Shown here one piece after another: positions 35,459 through 45,092 of a stretch of DNA of 64,000 nt. Under the pieces are notes generated by a model. The model was not told where the DNA came from, ran no database searches, and saw only the letters and a program-made list of their open reading frames with translations. Positions within the stretch are counted from its first letter, which is position 1. Every line of letters starts with the position of its first letter. Both the position numbers and the translations under genes were made by a program. This DNA comes from Spartobacteria bacterium. Lineage in GTDB: Bacteria > Verrucomicrobiota > Verrucomicrobiia > Chthoniobacterales > UBA10450. The stretch spans positions 290,389-354,388 of the forward strand of contig PMSN01000009.1 in NCBI GenBank assembly GCA_003167555.1. Reading direction: 5' to 3'.

Positions 35459-35906
35459 AAGATTGGAAGCATTACAAAGGAGAAAGTGGAAATTAGAAAG
35501 TAGAAAAAGAGGAAAGCGGTATCGGGTCGGTCGCCGCGGCAACCGAACTGCAGTGACCAAAGTGCCAAAGGCACGACGGAATAAAGCCCGGAGCGCCGCG
35601 AAGCAAGCTCCGGGGTACTGAGGCCAGCAAAAGAATCAAAACCCCGATAGGGGTGTCGGAGGCTGTCGACGATTGAATCGTGCGTGGTCGGAAAAAAACC
35701 GCGTTCCGTCGCCCTTTCAGGGCTTTCGTTGTTTCGGGTAACTAACCCGGAGTTCCGCCGGCGCTACACTCCGGGCTTTAATTACGTCGCACCTTCGGTG
35801 CTCTAATCAGGGGGCGCAGATAGAGGTCAGTCCTCATTTTTTTGCCTGATTCCAAATTTCGGGTATCAGTTCAGCCGCGACGGAGTTCTAATTCGTCGGG
35901 AATATA
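35459..35906. repeat. Large inverted repeat with CCCGGAG arms
   Basis: 35558-35595 reads AAGTGCCAAAGGCACGACGG then AATAAAGCCCGGAG. The complement of 35765-35802 reads AGCACCGAAGGTGCGACGTA then ATTAAAGCCCGGAG. The arms are about 35 bases in a ~245-base element, with CGGAGCGCCGCGAAGC and GCTCCGGGGTACTGAGG inside. GAAATTAGAAAGTAGAAAAA, the complement of the T/C tract, lies at about 35488. No gene is seen. The spermidine-synthase-like gene starts from TTG just after. Confidence 0.7.
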
Positions 35907-38036
35907 TTGTCCGCCGAAAACATTCAACGGAACTGCTTGAGCATCTCTACGGAACAAACGGCCTTTGCGTCGAACGCGGCGGCGAGCAATGCAGACCTCT
36001 CGCTAATCAACGGCGTCCGGTTGCGGATCTTCCTGATTTCATTCACGCTGCTCTTCTTCGAGTTGCTCTGCATCCGATGGATTCCGGCTTACGTCCGGTA
36101 TCTCAGCTACTTCACCAATTTCATCTTGCTCGCTTCGTTCCTCGGCATGGGGCTCGGTATTCTGGCCGCGCGGCGCGCGACTTTCCGGTTTCCTCCATTC
36201 CCTCTCATGGTGTTGCTGCTCACCGCGGTCGTCGCGGTCAATCGTTTCGAGCTCAATATCTCCTCGACCGATGTTCTCTACTTCGGGTCCGGGACGCACG
36301 GCTTCGCGCCGGCGGAGAGTTTTATCCTCCTGCCGCTGATTTTCACGTTCGTGGCAGCGGCCTTTATTCCACTCGCCCGCACGCTCGGTTCGCTCTTCAC
36401 CCAAACGGCTCCCCTTACCGCCTACACCTTTGACATCCTGGGCAGCCTCGCGGGCACGGCGGCATTTTTCGTTATCGGCTATTTCGCGCTTCCGCCGATC
36501 TACTGGTTTGCAATTCTCGGCTTGCTGGTCCTGCTCTTAAGCGCAAAGGCGGAACTTATCCGCTCTGTTCTGCTGGTGAGCGCGGCCGCCGGGATTGCCT
36601 TGTTTCTGCAACGCGGCGCCTACTGGTCCCCTTACTACAAAATCACGCTCACGCCCGCGACGCCGGCCGGCTATAACCTCGACGTCAACAGCATCGGCCA
36701 CCAGAGCATGATCCCGTGGCGGAACAAGGAGCCGTTCTACCGCCGCGTCTATGAACTCTTTCCCGGTGCTTCGTTCGAGCGGGCGCTCATTCTCGGCGCG
36801 GGGAGCGGCTCCGATGCGGCGACGGCTCTGGCAAACGGCGTGAAGTCGATCACGGCGGTCGAGATCGATCCGGTCATCATGAAACTCGGCGCCCAGTTCC
36901 ATCCGGACCGGCCCTATTCCGATCCGCGCGTTCGTCTGGTGAATGCGGACGGCCGCGTCTTCCTGCGCAATACGAACGAGAAGTTCGATCTCATCATCTT
37001 CGCGCTGCCGGACTCACTCACGCTGACTTCGAGCATCGCCAATCTGCGGCTCGAGAGTTTTCTTTTCACGCAAGACTCGCTCGCCGCCGCGCGCGACGCC
37101 CTCGCTCCCAACGGCGTCCTCGTGCTCTACAATTATTACCGTGAGCCGTGGTTGATCGAGAAGCTGGCCAGCATGGTCGGGCGCACCTTCGGCCGTGACT
37201 CGTTTGTCTCCACTTACGGCGGCCAGGGCCGCGGCGCGGTGATCATCAATGGACCAAGATTGAGTGCGATTCCGGCGGACGCATTCGGCCCTTACCGCGA
37301 AGAGACTTTCTCCCCAGCCGAAACAAGGCTGCGCGTGACGGGCGAAGGATTCTTTACGCCGACCGACAAACCGCCGGCGACGGACGATTGGCCATTCATC
37401 TATCTCCCGAAGAAATCATTCCCGGCGCTCTACCTCCGCGGTCTTGCCGTGATCCTGGCGATTTCGCTGGCCGGGATTTTTTGGGTGGCGCCGCGCAGCA
37501 CGCTCCAGCGGTTTGATTGGCACATGTTTTTCCTCGGAGTGGCCTTCGCCCTTCTCGAAGTGAAGGCGCTTATCACTTTCGCGCTCCTCTTCGGCAGCAC
37601 CTGGAACGTCAACTCGCTCGTCTTCTTCGCGATCCTCACGAGTGTCTTGATCGCAGTCCTGGTCAACGCGCGGATAACGTTTCGCCGGATTTGGATTTTC
37701 TACCTGCTGCTCTTCGGCATGCTGGTGCTCAACCTCGTGGTTCGACCGGAAACGTTGCTCTTTCAAAACGCGATCGCGCGCTACGTGATCGCAAGTTGCC
37801 TCATCTTCGCGCCTGTCTTTCTGGCGAACGTTATCTTCTCGAATTCGTTTCGTGAGACTGAGCTCGCGGATGTCGCGTTCGCCTCGAATCTACTGGGTAT
37901 CATGGTCGGCGGGATGCTGGAATACTTCAGCATGCTTGTGGGCTATCACATGCTGCTCGTCGCCGTGATCGCGTTCTATTTTCTGGCGATGGTGGTGCGG
38001 GGCCGGACGAAGCGCGGGCGAGCCTCTCGCGCCTAG
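35907..38036 (+). CDS. Membrane-spanning spermidine-synthase-like protein
   Basis: 709 residues from TTG 35907. An N-terminal block of hydrophobic helices (from RIFLISFTLLFFELLCIRWI to PPIYWFAILGLLVLLLSA) is followed by a Rossmann-type domain with ALILGAGSGSDAATAL, TAVEIDPVIM and VNADGRVFLRNT, then a further block of C-terminal helices. Spermine/spermidine synthase family without the aminopropyl-transfer context, as in bacterial membrane forms with extra helices. The substrate is unknown. The long TTG start is odd, but no internal ATG gives a complete first helix. Confidence 0.85.
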   Translation: MSAENIQRNCLSISTEQTAFASNAAASNADLSLINGVRLRIFLISFTLLFFELLCIRWIPAYVRYLSYFTNFILLASFLGMGLGILAARRATFRFPPFPLMVLLLTAVVAVNRFELNISSTDVLYFGSGTHGFAPAESFILLPLIFTFVAAAFIPLARTLGSLFTQTAPLTAYTFDILGSLAGTAAFFVIGYFALPPIYWFAILGLLVLLLSAKAELIRSVLLVSAAAGIALFLQRGAYWSPYYKITLTPATPAGYNLDVNSIGHQSMIPWRNKEPFYRRVYELFPGASFERALILGAGSGSDAATALANGVKSITAVEIDPVIMKLGAQFHPDRPYSDPRVRLVNADGRVFLRNTNEKFDLIIFALPDSLTLTSSIANLRLESFLFTQDSLAAARDALAPNGVLVLYNYYREPWLIEKLASMVGRTFGRDSFVSTYGGQGRGAVIINGPRLSAIPADAFGPYREETFSPAETRLRVTGEGFFTPTDKPPATDDWPFIYLPKKSFPALYLRGLAVILAISLAGIFWVAPRSTLQRFDWHMFFLGVAFALLEVKALITFALLFGSTWNVNSLVFFAILTSVLIAVLVNARITFRRIWIFYLLLFGMLVLNLVVRPETLLFQNAIARYVIASCLIFAPVFLANVIFSNSFRETELADVAFASNLLGIMVGGMLEYFSMLVGYHMLLVAVIAFYFLAMVVRGRTKRGRASRA

Positions 38037-38131
38037 AACACCGGACTCAGCGATTGTTACCGGCCCACCAGGCGTCGACAAGAAACTTTCGTCATCAAAG
38101 AGACAATCGCCCCGCCACCTGTGCCTTGCCT

Positions 38132-38818
38132 CTAGGTATGCGAAAGAAATCGCGGTAGCAGCACCGAGATTAAGTCGATCATGAAATGACCGATCATGTT
38201 TGCGACCAAGTCGCGCCGCCAGAGATAGACCGCGGTTAAGACTGCGCCGAGGGCCAGAGCGAGAACGACGTTGGCCCAGCCGTTGGTCATGTGCCCGAAG
38301 CCGAAAATCAAGAGCGGGATGAGGCCCGCCCAATAACGGTTCAGCCCGAGCAGCTGAAGTCGTTCGATCGCATATCCGCGATAGAAAAGTTCCTCGACCA
38401 CACCGGCGCGCAGGACAATGAGAACGCTCAGCCAGAGCGGGAATTTCGCCAACGCTTCTCCCGTCTCACCGCCTTTGAAATGGGTGAGGCCGGCAACCAC
38501 GCTGCCGATCACGCCGCAGAGCACGAGGAGAATTCCTCCCCACAGGATCGAGCTTCTCACCCGCGCGGTGCCAGGGCTGATGGAGCGCAGCGGCAAACCT
38601 TCGCCGCGCCGGATAACGAACAAGAGCGCGATGACGCAGAGCCAGATGAGCGATTCTTTCCAGAGCGTGGCCGTAAAGCTCAGCGTGGGATAGAAATGAG
38701 AGACGGCCCAGCGGACGATCAATATTCCAAAGAGCGCGATAAACAGGCCAGCCCAGGTCGCGGCCGGTACCTTTGGCTGGGCTCGACCGGAATCGTGCGG
38801 AGAGAGCGAATCATTCAT
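38132..38818 (-). CDS. CPBP-family intramembrane metalloprotease (second copy type)
   Basis: 228 residues. The glutamate motif VVEELFYRGYA (EExxxR), the later IFGFGHMTNGW (FxxxH) and GHFMIDLISV (HxxxD/N) are all intact. Unlike the protein at 28 kb, the order of segments and the short N-terminus fit CAAX prenyl protease homologues. Membrane protease or bacteriocin-immunity role unknown. Convergent with the spermidine-synthase-like gene, with about 95 bases between. Confidence 0.87.
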   Translation of the reverse strand: MNDSLSPHDSGRAQPKVPAATWAGLFIALFGILIVRWAVSHFYPTLSFTATLWKESLIWLCVIALLFVIRRGEGLPLRSISPGTARVRSSILWGGILLVLCGVIGSVVAGLTHFKGGETGEALAKFPLWLSVLIVLRAGVVEELFYRGYAIERLQLLGLNRYWAGLIPLLIFGFGHMTNGWANVVLALALGAVLTAVYLWRRDLVANMIGHFMIDLISVLLPRFLSHT

Positions 38819-38951
38819 CCTTTATGTTAGGATGCGGGAAAGGGTGGATTGGATTCAAGATCCGATCAACGGGGCCTCAGTAGTTTTTCGCGCAAATAAG
38901 TGGCTTCCTGGCCGGTCGCTGGCATGGGCCGCGCTAGTGCTATCTGGCGTT

Positions 38952-39551
38952 ATGAGGCTTCTCCATTTCAGCGTCCCCATTCTTTTCTTAACCGCGGCCC
39001 TGCTCAACCCCGCGCGCGCAACGGCAACGCCGTCCATCGTAGTGAGCGTCCCCGATCAAACGCTCGCTTTGATCGACAATGGCGCTGTCATCGCGCGATT
39101 CCCCGTGTCCACGTCAAGGTTCGGGCTGGGCGATAATCCGGGCAGCTACGCTACTCCACTCGGTTCGATGGAAATCGCTTGCAAGATTGGCGCCAACGCG
39201 CCCTTGGGCACTGTCTTCAAGTCCCGGGTCAGGACCGGCGAAATCCTGCCGCCGAATGCACGCGGGCGCGATCCGATCGTGACCCGCATTCTGTGGCTCC
39301 GTGGTCTCGAAAAGGGCAATGCCCGGGCTTTCGGGCGCGACATCTACATCCATGGCACGCCGGTGGAACAGCTCCTCGGGCGCCCGGTCAGCTACGGTTG
39401 CATCCGGATGCGTTCGCGCGACGTGGCGCTTCTATTTGGCGCGGTCAATGTCCGCACAAAGGTCGCCGTCATGAATGCGCACCTCAGTCGCGCAATCGCG
39501 CAAGCGACCTTGGAGTCGCACGCCAGCGGACTCAGACTAGCAGCGAACTAG
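38952..39551 (+). CDS. L,D-transpeptidase (YkuD type), secreted
   Basis: 199 residues from ATG 38952, with signal peptide (VPILFLTAALLNPARA). YkuD motif: H134 in YIHGTP and C150 in SYGCIRM, the His and Cys of the active site, with following RSRDV. It cross-links peptidoglycan stem peptides between diaminopimelates, or attaches Braun-type lipoprotein. The longer frame from 38832 has no signal peptide, so the later start is preferred. Next to a CPBP gene, divergently transcribed. Confidence 0.9.
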   Translation: MRLLHFSVPILFLTAALLNPARATATPSIVVSVPDQTLALIDNGAVIARFPVSTSRFGLGDNPGSYATPLGSMEIACKIGANAPLGTVFKSRVRTGEILPPNARGRDPIVTRILWLRGLEKGNARAFGRDIYIHGTPVEQLLGRPVSYGCIRMRSRDVALLFGAVNVRTKVAVMNAHLSRAIAQATLESHASGLRLAAN

Positions 39552-39689
39552 CGGTCGGATTGTTCGCCAGTGACGCGCCTGGATAGGGATCGGAAAACCA
39601 CGAGCCGTTCGCCTGCCTGCGGCTGATCAAGGCAGCAGGAGCTCGACGCCATTCATGGCTGCGGGGCGAGGCCCGTAATTGATCGGTAA

Positions 39690-40061
39690 TCAGGCGGCGA
39701 GACGATCGACAGCGGAACGTAGTTCCGCGATGTCAAAAGGCTTCGAAAAGATCTCGTGCACGTCCAGCCGTTCGTAGGCTTCGCGAATTTCCGATGACAA
39801 GTGCGCCGAGACGACAATGATTTTGCCGCTGCTGCCGCGTTCCCTTATCGCACTCACTAATTCCGCACCAGTCAGGTGGGGCATTTTTTGGTCGACAATC
39901 ATGACATCGAACGGATCGGAATTGGCATCGAGCTTGGCCAGCGCCGCGACGCCACTCTCCACGCAGGTCACTTCGTAGCGCGGCCCGGCAAAGACAAACC
40001 GCAGGGAAAGGGTGACCGATGGTTCGTTGTCGACCGCCAGAATTCTCAGAGGTGCATCCAT
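39690..40061 (-). CDS. Single-domain response regulator (CheY-like receiver)
   Basis: 123 residues with only a receiver domain: acidic pair D11/N12/E13 in LAVDNEP, phosphoacceptor D57 in MIVDQKMP, and K107 in FSKPF. It has no output domain, so it would signal by protein contact. No histidine kinase is adjacent. The partner lies elsewhere. Confidence 0.9.
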   Translation of the reverse strand: MDAPLRILAVDNEPSVTLSLRFVFAGPRYEVTCVESGVAALAKLDANSDPFDVMIVDQKMPHLTGAELVSAIRERGSSGKIIVVSAHLSSEIREAYERLDVHEIFSKPFDIAELRSAVDRLAA

Positions 40062-40210
40062 AGCCTATCCCAGAAATAGCACCGTCTGTACCGACGGCGG
40101 AAGTATTTGCCACGCGATTTCCACATCGCCCCGGCGGTTTGGAACTTGTCGCAGCTGCAGCGGCGGTCTCGGCGCTCTGCGAGAGGCCCAAATCGATTTA
40201 CGTCCGAGAA

Positions 40211-40393
40211 CTAAGCGTTCAGGTTGAAAGTATTGATCGCGTTCCGGAGCGTGCCGACGCTCCCATCATCCGCCGCCGAAGTAATCGTGTAGATCGACGT
40301 CACCGCGTCCGCCGTCGTGGCAAACAGAGCGGCTCCCATTGCAGCTCCAAGGACACGCAATGCACAAACCAAGCTGTGCCGTAACATTCTCAT
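40211..40393 (-). pseudogene. Signal-peptide start of a lost beta-helix protein
   Basis: Sixty codons: MRMLRHSLVCALRVLGAAMG, AALFATTADAVTSIYTITSA, and ADDGSVGTLRNAINTFN, the standard opening of a parallel beta-helix (CSLREA-type) exported protein, then a stop and no repeats. It resembles the first part of the 24-27 kb and 5-9 kb genes. It is either a decayed gene or a leftover of an insertion. I call it a fragment because the helix is missing. Confidence 0.62.
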
Positions 40394-40522
40394 CCTAAAC
40401 CCGCGGACGGGAAGAGAGCCAGGCGCTCGATGAAAGACGCCTCGCGGACTTGACGCGTCCGCGATTGTTTCAAGAAAAGGGCAGCGTGTAAATTACTTTC
40501 GCGACTATTACCCTTGGAGAAT

Positions 40523-43500
40523 CTATTGCGCGGCGGCTGGCACCGGCTCGTCTCCACCCAACCCGGGCTTTGTCGCATCAGCTTCGTGGTGCATGTGGCC
40601 GCTCCGCAGGAAGGGCACTCGATCGAGGACACGCTCCTGAAAGGACTCCAGGGCAAGGTAAATCACTGGCGTGATATAGAGAGTGATGAGCTGAGAGATG
40701 ATGAGCCCACCTACAATTACCAACCCAAGTGGCCGGCGGGAAGAGCCATCCGCGCCATAACCTAGCGCGAGGGGCACCGCGCCCATCAACGCGGCTAGCG
40801 TAGTCATGATGATGGGCCGGAAACGCTCGATGCTAGCCTCGTGAATCGCGGCGCGCCGGTTATAACCCTCATCCAATCGGTGCAACGCGAAGTCCACGAT
40901 CATGATGCCGTTCTTTTTCACAATTCCCATGAGCAGGAACAGTCCGATCACCGAGTAAAGCGAAAGCGTGGAACGGAAGAGCCACAGAGTCAGCAACCCG
41001 CCCACGACCGCGGGGAAGAGCGCGGAAAGCACGGTGATAGGATGAACGTAGCTCTCGTAAAGGATGCCGAGGATGACGTACATGACAAAGAGTGCGGCCA
41101 GAACGAGAAAAGGAAGCGCCTGGAAGAGTTCTTGAAGGACGAGGCCTTCCCCTTGCAGCTCTCCTTTCACCGTAGGCGGAAGAGTTTCCGCGGCCGCCTT
41201 CTGAATAAACGCGGTTACGTCCCCGAGAGCTACCCCTGGTTTCGTATCGAAGCCGAAGGTTACGCTGGTAAACTGATTCAAGTGGTTAACGGATTGGAAA
41301 CCTAGCGTCGTTTCCGATTTCGTCACCGCGCGAACCGGAATAAGAGTTGTGCCGGTATCGGGCTTAACGTAGATGCGTGACAAGTCCTCTGGAGTAGCTC
41401 GTTCGCGGTCGTCTACTTCCAGGATGACCTGATACTGGTCGTCCGCCTGCTTGATCAAGTAAACATAGTTCTGGGAGTAAGCCGAGCGAAGAAGGGTTTG
41501 CAGTTTCGTCGTCGAAACTCCGAAAAGACTGGCGCGGTCGCGATCAATATTGATGTCGACATTGGGAGTGTTGCGGAAAAGATCGGAGCGCGGAGGAGCG
41601 ACGAAGCCATCGTAGTCGCGAAGCTTGGCGCCGAACGCGTCGGCCGCAGCGTAGACCTCACTCGGGTTGATACCACTCAAGACATAGGAGTATCTGCCAA
41701 AGGAGCTGCCAGCCGCACCAATGTTAATCTGGAGGACGGGCTGCGGATTCAAGGTCGGAAAAACTCCGGGGATCTCGCTTACCGCTTTGCGAACGTCGGC
41801 CGCCACTTCCTCGATCCCCACCCGATCCTTGGCGTCCTTCAAAAACAGAACGGTGAAAACACCAGCGGTCGATCCACCGCGGCCTGCAATGGTAAAATAT
41901 TTATCGATGGCTTTGTTCGCCTGCAACACGGGGTCAAGCTTGTCCTGGAGCTGGTGCTGTTGCAGCGGCGAGGCGCCTTCCTGGACGATGAAAAGGCCGC
42001 GAATAACGCCACTATCCCCCGTGGGGAGGAGCGTGAAGGGCAAGGCGCTGAAAAAATACCAGACGCCGAGAACGCAAGCGATCACGATGGGCGCGGCAAG
42101 CCAGCCGCGATCGAGAAACCAATCAAGCGAGCGTCCGTAGGAACGGATCACCTTTTCGAAAAAGCGTCCGACAAAACGTTCCGTCCAGGTCTTGGCATGG
42201 CCCGGCCCGCGCTCGGCGAGCAAACGCGCACACATCAAAGGCGTTAGGGTGAGCGAGACGAGACCAGACGCGAAAATGGCCACGATGATCGTCACGGAAA
42301 ACTCCCGGAAGATTCGGCCCAAGAGTCCAGGCATGAAAGCCAGAGGAATGAAGACCGACGCGAGCGACAGCGTCATCGAAAGAATCGTGAAGGAGATTTC
42401 ACCCGCGCTGTTCAGCGTAGCCTTGTAGATCGACTCCCCATGCTCCGCACGGCGCACGACGTTCTCCAGGAAAACGATCGCGTCATCGACGAGGAAGCCG
42501 ATGGCGAGAGTCATGGCCATCAAGGTAAGATTGTTGATCGAGAAGTTCAGCGCCCACATCGCCAGGAACGTGATCAAGAGCGAGAGGGGCAACGCGACAA
42601 CAGGTATCAAGGTGTCAGCCGCGCGACCCAGGAACATGAAGATAACCATGATCACAAGCACGAAGGCGATGAACAGAGTCGTCTGCACGTCTGAGACCGA
42701 ACGCACGATGGTCTGCGACCGGTCGAAGGTCGGGATTAACTGGATGGAGCCGGGAAGTTCCAGCCGCAACTGCGGCAGCAGATCGTTGACCGATTTCGCG
42801 ACGGCGACAGCATTGGCTCCGGCCTGACGTGAAACCGCCAGCACGATCGTGGAAGCAGGCGGACTAAATCCGCGCGCAAAGAAGTGGCGCGAGAGCCGCT
42901 CATCCTGCACCCCATCGATCACGTCCGCGACATCGCGGAGATAAACGGGCGAATTGTCCTTGGCCCGAGCTATGATGATATTTCGGTAGCCTTCGGAGTC
43001 GGCGATCTGCCCGTTCGGCCGCAGAACGAACGACCGCGTCTTTCCGTCCAGCTGCCCGGCCCCTGAATACGAGGTGCTGGCCTTGATCGCGGTAGAGAGA
43101 TCGTCCAGCGTCAAATTCCGGGAAGCCAGCGCTCCCGGATTTGCTTTGATCCGAATCGCGCCTTTGACGCCGTAGACGTTCACTTGGGAGACGCCCGGCA
43201 GAATGTTGATGCGCTGTTGGACTTGAGTGGTGGCGTATTTGTAAAGGTCACCGTCGGTCAGCGTGTCACTCGTGAGCGCAATATAAGTGACCGCCTGGTC
43301 GTTCGGATTGGTTTTGAGAAACGTAGGCGGGCTGGGCAAATCATTCGGGAGTTGGCCGGAGGCGCGTTGGATGGCGGATTGCACGTCGGTGGCCGCGGCA
43401 TCGATACCCTTCGAGAGCTCGAATTGCAGGGTAATGGAAGTATTCCCTTGCGTGCTGGAACTGGTCGAAAGAGTGAGGCCGGGGATCTGGGTGAATTGCT

Positions 43501-43861
43501 TCTCCAGCGGCGTGGCGATGGTATTCGCCATCGTTTCCGGATTGGCGCCCGGGTAGGAAACCGAGACGGAAATGACGGGGTAATCGACTGCCGGGAGATC
43601 GTTCACCGCCAGCTGCTTGTAGGTAAGAATGCCGAAGACTACGATCGACACCGTTAACAGCGTCGTCATGACGGGCCGCTGAATAAACGGCAAGGAGAGA
43701 CCGGAAGAAAACTGTATCAACTTGCCCGCGAGAGTTTTTTCACCCCCGGTTGTCCGGCGCGGCTCGGCGGTGCCGCCGGCCCGATTTTTTATCATGGCGC
43801 CCTGTTCGCTCGCGCCATCCGGGGGATCTGGCGCATCGCTGTTGTGCGGTGAATCGCTCAT
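40523..43861 (-). CDS. RND efflux transporter inner-membrane subunit (AcrB/MdtB-like)
   Basis: 1112 residues, the usual length. Twelve-helix RND layout: LLTVSIVVFGILTYKQLAVN, periplasmic part with QIPGLTLSTSSSTQGNTSIT, helix 4 LAIGFLVDDAIVFLENVVRR (the two Asp relay residues, DD in VDDAIV), and a second half with VMYVILGILYESYVHPITVL, VKKNGIMIVDFALHRLDEG. It pumps hydrophobic drugs or bile-like compounds by proton antiport, with the MFP of the next gene. The N-terminal Pro/Asp-rich extension SDSPHNSDAPDPPDGASEQG is unusual. No outer-membrane TolC gene is seen here. Confidence 0.94.
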   Translation of the reverse strand: MSDSPHNSDAPDPPDGASEQGAMIKNRAGGTAEPRRTTGGEKTLAGKLIQFSSGLSLPFIQRPVMTTLLTVSIVVFGILTYKQLAVNDLPAVDYPVISVSVSYPGANPETMANTIATPLEKQFTQIPGLTLSTSSSTQGNTSITLQFELSKGIDAAATDVQSAIQRASGQLPNDLPSPPTFLKTNPNDQAVTYIALTSDTLTDGDLYKYATTQVQQRINILPGVSQVNVYGVKGAIRIKANPGALASRNLTLDDLSTAIKASTSYSGAGQLDGKTRSFVLRPNGQIADSEGYRNIIIARAKDNSPVYLRDVADVIDGVQDERLSRHFFARGFSPPASTIVLAVSRQAGANAVAVAKSVNDLLPQLRLELPGSIQLIPTFDRSQTIVRSVSDVQTTLFIAFVLVIMVIFMFLGRAADTLIPVVALPLSLLITFLAMWALNFSINNLTLMAMTLAIGFLVDDAIVFLENVVRRAEHGESIYKATLNSAGEISFTILSMTLSLASVFIPLAFMPGLLGRIFREFSVTIIVAIFASGLVSLTLTPLMCARLLAERGPGHAKTWTERFVGRFFEKVIRSYGRSLDWFLDRGWLAAPIVIACVLGVWYFFSALPFTLLPTGDSGVIRGLFIVQEGASPLQQHQLQDKLDPVLQANKAIDKYFTIAGRGGSTAGVFTVLFLKDAKDRVGIEEVAADVRKAVSEIPGVFPTLNPQPVLQINIGAAGSSFGRYSYVLSGINPSEVYAAADAFGAKLRDYDGFVAPPRSDLFRNTPNVDINIDRDRASLFGVSTTKLQTLLRSAYSQNYVYLIKQADDQYQVILEVDDRERATPEDLSRIYVKPDTGTTLIPVRAVTKSETTLGFQSVNHLNQFTSVTFGFDTKPGVALGDVTAFIQKAAAETLPPTVKGELQGEGLVLQELFQALPFLVLAALFVMYVILGILYESYVHPITVLSALFPAVVGGLLTLWLFRSTLSLYSVIGLFLLMGIVKKNGIMIVDFALHRLDEGYNRRAAIHEASIERFRPIIMTTLAALMGAVPLALGYGADGSSRRPLGLVIVGGLIISQLITLYITPVIYLALESFQERVLDRVPFLRSGHMHHEADATKPGLGGDEPVPAAAQ

Positions 43862-43868
43862 CGCAGCA

Positions 43869-45092
43869 TCAATTTAGCGTCTTGACCTTCGTCGCACTCG
43901 CTCCCTGCTCAGATTCCTTGGCCACTACCTTGGTGCCGGGCGCAAGTTGGAGTTGGCCGGAAACAACCACGGTTTCGTCGACGTTCACGCCTTCCATAAT
44001 TACGGTGAGGTCACCTTGCCGCTGGCCCGGTTTCACTTGGCGAAGCTCGAGGGTCGAATCCGATTTCACCACGAAGATGTAGGGCCCGTTTTGGCCGATC
44101 TGAACTGCGCCACTGGGAACGAGCTTGGAATTTTTCAGGATGTCGAGAATCAAACGAACGTGCACGAACTGCGACGGCCACAGCGCTCGATCCGGATTGG
44201 GTGTCACGCCACGCACCTTGACCGTGCCTGAGCCCGGCTGAAGTGCATTGTCGATAAAGGAAAGCGTTCCTTCCCGAGGCTGGAGCTGATCGCCCTCCGC
44301 ATCGGTCATTACCTTGACGTTGGGACCGCCGAGATATTTTCGAACCAAAGCGAGATCGGGTTCCGCCACGGTGAAATCGGTATAGATCGGATCGATACCC
44401 TGGATGGTAACGAGGACCACTCCGCCCGTTGCGCTTCCGCCACCCACGATGTTTCCCACATCCACCTGTCGCAACCCCACCCGGCCATCGATGGGCGAGC
44501 GAATGTTACAATAATCGACGTTCACCTGGGCCGCGGCCACGGCACCTTCAGCGCTTTTCACCTTGGCCTCATCGTTATTCACGGTCCCCTGCGCCGTATC
44601 CAAATCCTGCGGCGAAGTGACACCTTTGGACCGGAGATCCTGCTGACGCTTCAGCGTGATTTGATCGAGGATCAACTGCGACTTCGCTTGCGCCAGTTGA
44701 CCCTGGGCCTGCACCAAGACCGCTTCGTAAGGACGTGAATCGATCGTGAAAAGGGAATCGCCTTTCTTAACGTCAACTCCATCCTGGAAATTCCGAGCAG
44801 TGATCTGCCCGCTCACTTGTGCCTGGACCTGGACCGTTTCAAACGCGGCGCAGGTTCCGATCTCGTCGAGGTAAAGCGGAACATCTTTTTGGATCACTTT
44901 CGCCACCTCCACCGGCCGCGGCGCAGGTTGAGGCGTGGGTTTTTGCCCGCCGGTGAAGACGCGTAACAGCAAGAACATTGCGACCAGACCAATGATCCCT
45001 CCAAAAACGTAAACCCGTTTGCGCCCAAAGCGGTGCTCGAGGTGACCGACGGCTTGCCGCGTGGCGACATTGACTCGGGTCATTGTGGTCAT
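43869..45092 (-). CDS. RND efflux membrane fusion protein (AcrA/MdtA-like)
   Basis: 407 residues. N-terminal membrane anchor (VYVFGGIIGLVAMFLLLRVF), lipoyl halves with SGQITARNFQDGVDVKKGD and IRSPIDGRVGLRQVDVGNI, and an alpha-hairpin rich in Gln/Ala between them. It links the RND pump with an outer-membrane channel. The start overlaps the end of marR by ATGA, and the stop is 7 bases before the RND start. This is a clear three-gene operon. Confidence 0.93.
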   Translation of the reverse strand: MTTMTRVNVATRQAVGHLEHRFGRKRVYVFGGIIGLVAMFLLLRVFTGGQKPTPQPAPRPVEVAKVIQKDVPLYLDEIGTCAAFETVQVQAQVSGQITARNFQDGVDVKKGDSLFTIDSRPYEAVLVQAQGQLAQAKSQLILDQITLKRQQDLRSKGVTSPQDLDTAQGTVNNDEAKVKSAEGAVAAAQVNVDYCNIRSPIDGRVGLRQVDVGNIVGGGSATGGVVLVTIQGIDPIYTDFTVAEPDLALVRKYLGGPNVKVMTDAEGDQLQPREGTLSFIDNALQPGSGTVKVRGVTPNPDRALWPSQFVHVRLILDILKNSKLVPSGAVQIGQNGPYIFVVKSDSTLELRQVKPGQRQGDLTVIMEGVNVDETVVVSGQLQLAPGTKVVAKESEQGASATKVKTLN

